NCBI RefSeq assembly: GCF_010015475.1
Contig: NZ_SSNI01000003.1
Span: 1-64,000 of the forward strand
Reading direction: 5' to 3'
DNA length: 64,000 bases
Origin: Pontibacter pamirensis
GTDB taxonomy: Bacteria; Bacteroidota; Bacteroidia; Cytophagales; Hymenobacteraceae
Positions 24,401-33,400 of the stretch are shown in pieces. The notes under the pieces are model-generated. The model saw nothing but the letters and a program-made list of their open reading frames with translations, was not told the DNA's origin and did not search any database. The position numbers and the translations under genes are program-made. Positions within the stretch are counted from its first letter, which is position 1. Each line of letters opens with the position of its first letter.

Positions 24401-27400
24401 CTTCTGTCACCAAGGTTCCCTCCTGCTGGCCATACTCCTGCTGCCAACCATCCCCTGTGTTTGTATAGTTAAAGCGCAACGCATCATGGCGGGCTACCAC
24501 TGTTTTGATAACTTGCTGGATGATGTCCGCAGACAATTCCTTGTTGACCTGAAGCAAAAGCGCCTGATTGAAATGCTCCGGCTCCTGATGGTCTTGCTCA
24601 AAGAACCACTGCTGGATCGGAAGCAGTCCGGCAGTACCGGTCAACAGTCCCTGCTCTGTTTCTATCTTCACATCTGACTGCACCACGGCAGCCAGGGAGG
24701 CCACGGTTTGGTGCTCGAACACGTCCCGAGGCTGGAAAGAAAAACCTGCCTTTCTGGCCCTGCTCACCAACTGAATGGTGATGATGGAGTCACCACCCAG
24801 CTCGAAGAAGTTGTCCTCCGCGCCCACGCGCTCCACCTGCAGCAGCTCCTGCCAGATGGCAGCCAGTTTCTGCTCTGCCTCTGTCCGTGGCGCCACATAG
24901 CTGCTGGTCAGCGCCTCGCTGGCATCCACCTCCGGCAGCGCCTTTCTGTTCGCTTTGCCGTTGGCCGTCAGCGGGATTTCCTCCAGCGCTACAAGGATGG
25001 AGGGCACCATATACTCCGGCAGCCGCTGCTTCATCTCACTGAGGATGGCTTCCCTGTCGAAAGTAGCACTCACCACATAGCCTATCAAACGCTTGCTGCC
25101 CTTGGCATCCTCTTTGGCGATGACTACTGCCTGCTGCACGCTCTGGCACTGGCACAGCACGCTCTCCACCTCGCCCAGCTCAATGCGGTAGCCACGTATC
25201 TTCACCTGGTCATCAAAACGACCCAGGTACTCCAGGTTGCCGTCTGGCAGCCACCTCACCAGGTCGCCTGTGCGGTACATGCTGGCGTCTGTCTTTCTAC
25301 TGAAAGGGTCCTTCACGAACTTCTCCTCCGTGAGCTCCGGGCGGTTGAGGTAACCTCTTGCCACCTGCACCCCTGCGATGCACAGCTCCCCGGCCACGCC
25401 CTGCGGCACGAGCTTTCCTGTCTTGTCCAGCACGTAGAGCTGCGTATTGGCCACCGGCTTTCCTATCGGCACCAGGCTTACCTCCTGCCCGCCCTCCGGA
25501 ACATCCCAGAAAGACACATCGATGGCTGCCTCCGTCGGGCCGTAGAGGTTGTAGAGCCCCACGCCTCCCAGCTTCTGCTTGAACAGGTTCACCTGCGCGG
25601 GCTTGAGGGCCTCGCCGCTGCACAGCACCCTGACAAGGCCGCTGCACTCCCCTGCCTCCAGGCTCAGCAGGAAGGCCTCCAGCATGGAAGGCACGAAGTG
25701 CATCGTCGTGATGCCCGCACTGCTGATGATGGACTTCAGGTAATCGCTGTCTTTGTGCCCTTCCGGTCTGGCGAACACAATTCTGGAGCCTACCAGCGAA
25801 GGCCAGAACAGCTCCCACACCGACACGTCGAAGGAGAAAGTCGTCTTCTGAAGCACTGTGTCCGCTGCGGCCAGGCCATAGTGGTCCTGGGCCCACAGCA
25901 GCCTGTTCACCACGCCCCGATGCTCATTGAGCACGCCCTTCGGCCTGCCGGTAGAGCCGGAGGTGTAAATCACATAGGCCAGGTTGGAGGGCTGCAGCTC
26001 TGTTGTTGGTTTCCCGGCAGGCTCTTTGGCTATCTGCTCCCAGTCCTTGTCCAGCAGCACCAGCACCACATTTTCCCCCGCCAGCGCTCCGGCGCAGGCT
26101 CCGCTGCTGATGGCCAGCGCTGCCCCTGTATCCTCCAGCATGAACTGTATCCTGTCCTGCGGGTAGCCCGGGTCGATTGGCACGTAGGCCCCTCCCGCTT
26201 TCAGGATGCCCCACAGCCCCACCAGCATCTCCAGGGAGCGGTCGATGCAAACCGGCACCAGCGTCTCCTGGCTTACGCCTCTCTTTTGGAGGTAATGGGC
26301 CAGCTGGTTAGAGCGGCTGTTCAGCTCTGCATAGGTCAGCTCCTCTTCTTCGAATACAACAGCTACCGCATCCGGTGTTCGGGCCACCTGCTCCTCGAAC
26401 AGGTCTACCAGTGTCTTATCCTGCGGATACTCCACAGCCGTGGCGTTAAATTCATTTGTTAACTGATGCACTTCCTGCTCGCCCAGCAACGAGAATTCGT
26501 CTATACCTGCTTCCGGATTTGAAACAAGCAGCGAAAGCAGGCGCTGGTAATGTTCCATCATCCGTAGTGCTGTCGCTTCACTAAACAAGTCGGTGCAGTA
26601 CTCCAGGCTCATCTGAATGCCGTCAGTAGCGCTTTTCGCACTTAGCGTCAGGTCAAACTTTGTGGACGTGTTCTCAAATTCTTCCGGAGCAAGGCTCAGC
26701 TCGCCCAGTTTGATTTCAGGTATACCCGGCGTATTGTCCAGCGTGAACATCACCTGGAACAGCGGGCTGCGGCTCCTGTCTCTTGCCGTACCCACGGCCT
26801 CCACTACCTTCTCGAAAGGGAGGTCCTGATGCTTGTAGGCATCAAGCGTAGTGTCCTTCACCTGTTTTAGCAGATCTTTGAAGCTGAGGTTTCCTCCTAA
26901 ATCACTGCGCAATGCAAGCGTGTTGACGAAGAAGCCAATGAGCGGCTCCACCTCAGGCTGCACACGGCCCGCAATAGGGCTGCCCACGCAGATATCTTCC
27001 TGCCCGCTGTAGCGGTACAGCAGTACTTTATAGGCAGAAAGCAAGCTCATGAACAAAGTACTTCCTTCCTGCCGGGAGAACTGCTCCAGCTTTTGGCTCA
27101 GGTCTTTGCCCAGGCCGGCTATCACACGGCTTCCCCTGGTGCTCTGCACAGAGGGGCGCACATGGTCTGTCGGCAACTGCAGCGCTTCCACACCGGATAG
27201 CTTGTTTTTCCAATAGGCTTTCTGCTGCTCCAGCACCTCTCCCTGCAGGTATTCCCGCTGCCACAGCGCATAATCGGCGAACTGCACCGGAAGCTGCGGC
27301 AGCCGGAACTCTCTGTTCTCCAGTTTCGCAGCGTACAGCTCGGTTAGTTCTTTCACCAGTATAGACACAGACCAGCCGTCGGAGGAGATGTGGTGCACCA

Positions 27401-30400
27401 CCACCACCAGCAGGTGCTCCTGCTCCGACAGTTTCACCAGCACGGCGCGCAGCATGAAGTCTTTGCCCAGGTCGAAAGGCTGCTCCACAGCCTTCTGCAC
27501 CAGAGCCCGCAGCGAGGACGCATCCGGGTATGCGGCATCCTCCAGGTAAGTCATCTGCCACTGCCCGGCATCTATTGCTTTCTGAAAGCCCTGCCCCTCT
27601 TTTTCGGTAATCACCGTGCGCAGCGCCTCGTGCCGCTCCACTATTTTGCGGAAGGCGTTCTCCAGCCCCGCCACGTCCACATCGCCCTTCAGGCGGAAAA
27701 CAGCTGGCAGGTGATAGTGGCTGCTACCCTGCAGCCGGTCGATGAACCAGAGGCGCTCCTGTGAGAAGGACAGTGGGATGTTCTCAACTTCGGAGCGGTC
27801 AAAAGGAGTGATGGCAGGCAAAACCGCCGTTGAGCGGCTTAGTGCTAGCTGCTGGGCAAGACCCGCGATGGTAGGAAAGGCGAAAATGTCCTTTATCTGA
27901 AGTTCCGCCTCCAGGGCCTTGCGGACCATCGACTGCAGGCGCGTGGCCAGCAGCGAATGGCCGCCGAGCTCGAAGAAGTTATCCTCCACACCCACGCGCT
28001 CTACTTGGAGAAGCTCCTGCCAGATGGCCACCAGCTTTTCCTCTGTCTCGGTGCGTGGCGCTACGTAATTATTTGTCAGCGCCTCGCTGGCATCCACCTC
28101 CGGCAGCGCCTTTTTGTTTACCTTACCGTTGGAGGTCAGCGGTATTTCTTCCAGCTCCACGATAATAGACGGCACCATGTACTCCGGCAACTGCCGCTTC
28201 GTCTGGCTGATGATGGTTTCTTTATTGAACTCTCCTTCTGACACCACATACCCGATGAGGCGCTTGTTGCCATCAGTATCTGCTTTAGCGATGACCACTG
28301 CCTGCTCTACGCCTTCGCACTGGCTCAGCACGCTCTCCACCTCGCCCAGCTCAATGCGGTAGCCACGGATTTTCACCTGGTCGTCTATCCTTCCCAGGTA
28401 TTCTATGTTTCCATCCTCCAGCCACCTTGCCAGGTCTCCTGTGCGGTACATCCTGGCACCAGCTTTTTCGTTGAATGGGTTTTTCACAAACTTCTCAGCG
28501 GTTAGCTCTGGTAAGTTCAGATAACCCCTTGCCAGGCCATCTCCTCCTATACAAATTTCCCCAATCATGCCGACAGGTACTAGCTGCTGGTGCTGATCTA
28601 CTATGTAGAGCTGTGTATTGTCAAGTGGTTTGCCAATGGAAATGCTACCACGAAGTGTTTTTAAATCAGCAAGCTTAAAGCGATAGGTGGAGCAGCCTAC
28701 GGTCGCTTCTGTAGGCCCGTATTCGTTGATAATTTCTAGTTCCGGATTTTTCTCTAAAAGCTTTTGCACATGCGCGATCTGCAAGGCTTCCCCGCCCACC
28801 ACTAGTCGTTTCGTAAAGGGTGCTTCCTCCATCATAGCCAAGAGGGGTAAATGTGCAGGCGTGAGTTTGATAAAGGAATAAGGAGCATTGGCGGCCAAAG
28901 ACGTTGCTTCAAATGCTTCCAGCCCCTTTTCTTCCGCTAAAACAACAGATTTACCCTTTAACAGTGGCATCAGTAAATCAGTGACGGATGCATCAAAGGT
29001 ATAGGCTAAATGCTGGTAGCTACCTGATGCTGTCTCTTCCGCATCGGTATAGGCTGTCTGGCTATTTAATAAGTAGTTGACGGCACTTCTGTGCTCAATC
29101 AGCACGCCCTTTGGCCTGCCGGTGGAACCGGAGGTATAGATAACATAGGCCAGGTTATCTGGTCTAAGGTCGACAACTAATTTACCGGTTGACTCTCTGT
29201 TTATCTCATTCCAGTCTGTATCCAGCAGCACTGGCTCTACGTTTTCCTCTCCTCCGAATAACCCGGCGTAGGTTCCGCTGCTGATGACGAAGGAAGCACC
29301 GGTGTCTTTAAGTATAAAGTGGATTCTTTCCTGCGGAAAGGATGGGTCAATTGGTACATAAGCCCCTCCTGCTTTCAGGATGCCCCATAGCCCCACCAGC
29401 ATCTCCAGCGAACGGTCCACACAAATGGGCACCAGCATCTCCTGAATTATTCCCTTTTTCTGCAGGTAATGGGCCAGCTGATCTCCTCTTTCGTTTAACT
29501 CCTTGTAGTTCAAGGACTCACCCCCAAACACCACCGCTACGGCATCCGGTGTTTTTGCTGCCTGCTCCTCAAACAGGTCTACCAGCGTCTTATCCTGCGG
29601 ATACTCCATAGCCGTAGCATTGAACTCCTCCAGCAGTTGCTGCGCCTCCTTCTTGTCCAGCAGCGGCAGCCGGTCTACGCTTATGCCCGGATCTTGAACA
29701 AGCAACGAAAGCAGGCGCTGGTAATGTGCCATCATTCGTATTGCTGTTTCTTCGCTAAACAAGTCGGTGCAGTACTCCAGGCTCAGCTGAATGCGGTCAG
29801 CAGTATTCTTAGCACTTAGCGTCAGGTCAAATTTAGTGGATGTGACTTCGAATGCTTCCGGAGCAAGGCTTAGTTCGCCCAGACGGACCTCCGGCGCCTC
29901 TGGCGTGTTTTCCAGCGTGAACATGACCTGGAACAGCGGACTGCGGCTCCTGTCTCTTGCCGCCCCCACAGCCTCCACTACCTTCTCAAAAGGGAGGTCC
30001 TGATGCTTGTAGGCATCCAGCGTAGTATCCTTCACCTGCTTTAGCAGGTCCCTGAAGCTCGGACTGCCCCCCAGGTCGCTGCGCAATGCAAGGGTGTTGA
30101 CGAAGAAGCCGATGAGCGGCTCCACCTCTGGCTGCACACGGCCCGCAATAGGGCTGCCCACGCAGATATCTTCCTGCCCGCTGTAGCGATACAGCAAGAC
30201 TTTATAGGCAGAAAGCAAGCTCATGTAGAGCGTTACTCCCTCTTTGTTGGAGAACTGCTCCAGCTTTTGGCTCAGGTCTTTGCCCAAGCCTGCTATCACA
30301 CGGCTTCCCCTGGTGCTCTGCACAGAGGGGCGCACATGGTCTGTCGGCAACTGCAGCGCTTCCACACCGGATAGCTTGTTTTTCCAATAGGCTTTCTGCT

Positions 30401-33400
30401 GCTCCAGCACCTCTCCCTGCAGGTATTCCCGCTGCCACAGCGCATAATCGGCGAACTGCACCGGAAGCTGCGGCAGCCGGAACTCTCTGTTCTCCAGTTT
30501 CGCAGCGTACAGCTCGGTTAGTTCTTTCACCAGTATAGACACAGACCAGCCGTCGGAGGAGATGTGGTGCACCACCACCACCAGCAGGTGCTCCTGCTCC
30601 GACAGTTTCACCAGCACGGCGCGCAGCATGAAGTCTTTGCCCAGGTCGAAAGGCTGCTCCACAGCCTTCTGCACCAGAGCCCGCAGCGAGGACGCATCCG
30701 GGTATGCGGCATCCTCCAGGTAAGTCATCTGCCACTGCCCGGCATCTATTGCTTTCTGAAAGCCCTGCCCCTCTTTTTCGGTAATCACCGTGCGCAGCGC
30801 CTCGTGCCGCTCCACTATTTTGCGGAAGGCGTTCTCCAGCCCCGCCACGTCCACATCGCCCTTCAGGCGGAAAACAGCTGGCAGGTGATAGTGGCTGCTA
30901 CCCTGCAGCCGGTCGATGAACCAGAGGCGCTCCTGTGAGAAGGACAGTGGGATGTTCTCAACTTCGGAGCGGTCAAAAGGAGTGATGGCAGGCAAAACCG
31001 CCGTTGAGCGGCTTAGTGCTAGCTGCTGGGCAAGACCCGCGATGGTAGGAAAGGCGAAAATGTCCTTTATCTGAAGTTCCGCCTCCAGGGCCTTGCGGAC
31101 CATCGACTGCAGGCGCGTGGCCAGCAGCGAATGGCCGCCGAGCTCGAAGAAGTTATCCTCCACACCCACGCGCTCTACTTGGAGAAGCTCCTGCCAGATG
31201 GCCACCAGCTTTTCCTCTGTCTCGGTGCGTGGCGCTACGTAATTATTTGTCAGCGCCTCGCTGGCATCCACCTCCGGCAGCGCCTTTTTGTTTACCTTAC
31301 CGTTGGAGGTCAGCGGTATTTCTTCCAGCTCCACGATAATAGACGGCACCATGTACTCCGGCAACTGCCGCTTCGTCTGGCTGATGATGGTTTCTTTATT
31401 GAACTCTCCTTCTGACACCACATACCCGATGAGGCGCTTGTTGCCATCAGTATCTGCTTTAGCGATGACCACTGCCTGCTGAACGCCTTCGCACTGGCTC
31501 AGCACATTCTCCACCTCGCCCAGCTCAATGCGGTAGCCACGGATCTTCACCTGGTCGTCCACTCTTCCCAGGAATTCCAGGTTACCGTCCGAGAGCCACC
31601 TCACCAGGTCTCCTGTGCGGTACATTCTGGCATCTGCCTTTTTGCTGAACGGGTTTTTGACGAACTTCTCGGCTGTTAATTCTTCTCTGTTGAGGTAGCC
31701 CCTTGCCACCTGCGTCCCTCCGATGCACAGCTCTCCGGCCACTCCCTGCGGCACCAGCTTGCCGGACTTGTCCAGCACGTAAGCCGTTGTATTGCTGATA
31801 GGCTTTCCAATCGGCGGAAGCCCCTCCTGCTGCGCGGCAGGCAGTATATAAGAGGTGGCCACCACGGTGTTTTCCGTAGGACCGTAGTTGTTGACCAGTT
31901 TGTAAGAAAGGTGAGATGTGTCAACGGAGCGGAGTTGGTCTCCTCCTGTCAGCACGTACTGCAGGGCCAAGTTCTCTGGCTGCTCTTGCTTCACCAGCCC
32001 GTCCACCAGAGCGGTGGGAACAAAGCTGTGAGTGATGCCTTTGGCTGCGTAGAACGACAACAGCTTCTCTGCCTCCAGGCGCTGTTCGTCCTCCACAATG
32101 TAGAGGCTGGCACCGGAAACGAGCACCGGCCACACTTCCCAGGCCGAGGCGTCGAAGCCCACACCCGCCATCATAGTGGACCTGCTATCGGAGTTAACGT
32201 TGAACTCGCTGGCATGCCAGCTGCACAAATTCACCACGCCCCCGTGCTCCACCAGCACGCCCTTCGGCTTGCCTGTGGAACCGGAAGTGTAAATCACGTA
32301 AGTCAGGTTCCATGGCTGAAACGCAACTGAAGGTCTATCAGATAATTCTTTGGTTATTTTATCCCAGTCACTGTCTAATAGTATTGTTTCTCTTTCTCCA
32401 GAAAGGAGATCTGTATAGCCACTGCTGCTCAGCACAAGAGAAGCATTGGTATCTTCCAGCATGAACTGAATTCTCTCCTGCGGATAGCTCGGGTCGATCG
32501 GCACATAGGCACCGCCCGCTTTCAGGATGCCCAGCAAAGCTGTCACCAGCTCTATCGAACGGTCTATGCAGACCGGCACCAGTGTTTCCTGGCTTAGGCC
32601 CTTCTTCAGCAGGTAATGTGCTAGCTGATTTGCTCTCGCATTCAACTCTCCATAGGTCAGTTCTTCATCCGCGTAGACTACTGCCACAGCATCAGGGTTC
32701 AGAATTGCCTGCTCCTCAAACAGGCTCACCAGCGTCTTATCCTGTGGGTAAGCCACAGCTGACGGATTGAAGGCCTCCACTAATTGCTGCACTTCCTGCT
32801 TATCGAGAAGCAGCAGATCATCTATGCCCGTTGCCGGTTCTGAAATCATTAAAGAGAGCAGGCGCTCGTAATGCGCCATCATTCTTTTCACTGTTGCTTC
32901 GCTGAACAGATCGGTGCAGTATTCTACATTCAGTTTAAGGCCTTCTGCCTGGTTCGTCACGCTCAGCGTCAGGTCGAACTTGGCTGACACCTCCTCAATG
33001 GGCTGAGCAGCCAATGTTAAATCGCCCAGTCGGATCTGGGGTATCTCCGGGGAGTTCTCCAGCGTGAACACCACCTGAAACAGCGGACTTCGGCTCATAT
33101 CTCTGTTCACTCCCACAGCTTCCACCACCTTCTCAAACGGAAGGTCCTGATGGGCATAGGCTTCGAGTGTGTTGTACTTCACCCTGGCCAGCAGATCTCT
33201 GAAACCTGTGTTGCCTCCCATGTCGTTGCGCAGGGCCATCGTATTCACGAAAAAGCCGATCAGCGGCTCCACTTCCGGCAGCACGCGGCCCGCAATCGGG
33301 CTGCCCACACAAATGTCTTCCTGGCCGCTGTAACGGTAGAGCAGCACATTGAAAGCTGATAGCAGGCTCATGAACAGCGTTGTTCCCTCCTGGTGAGAGA

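Noticed and set aside
24708..26462. A 584-residue open frame on the plus strand, with a similar one at 15591-16706
   Set aside because: Both lie antisense to the near-identical Ser A domains and repeat each other only because the sense genes do. They look like shadows of the codon bias, with His/Gln/Leu-rich composition and no known motif.
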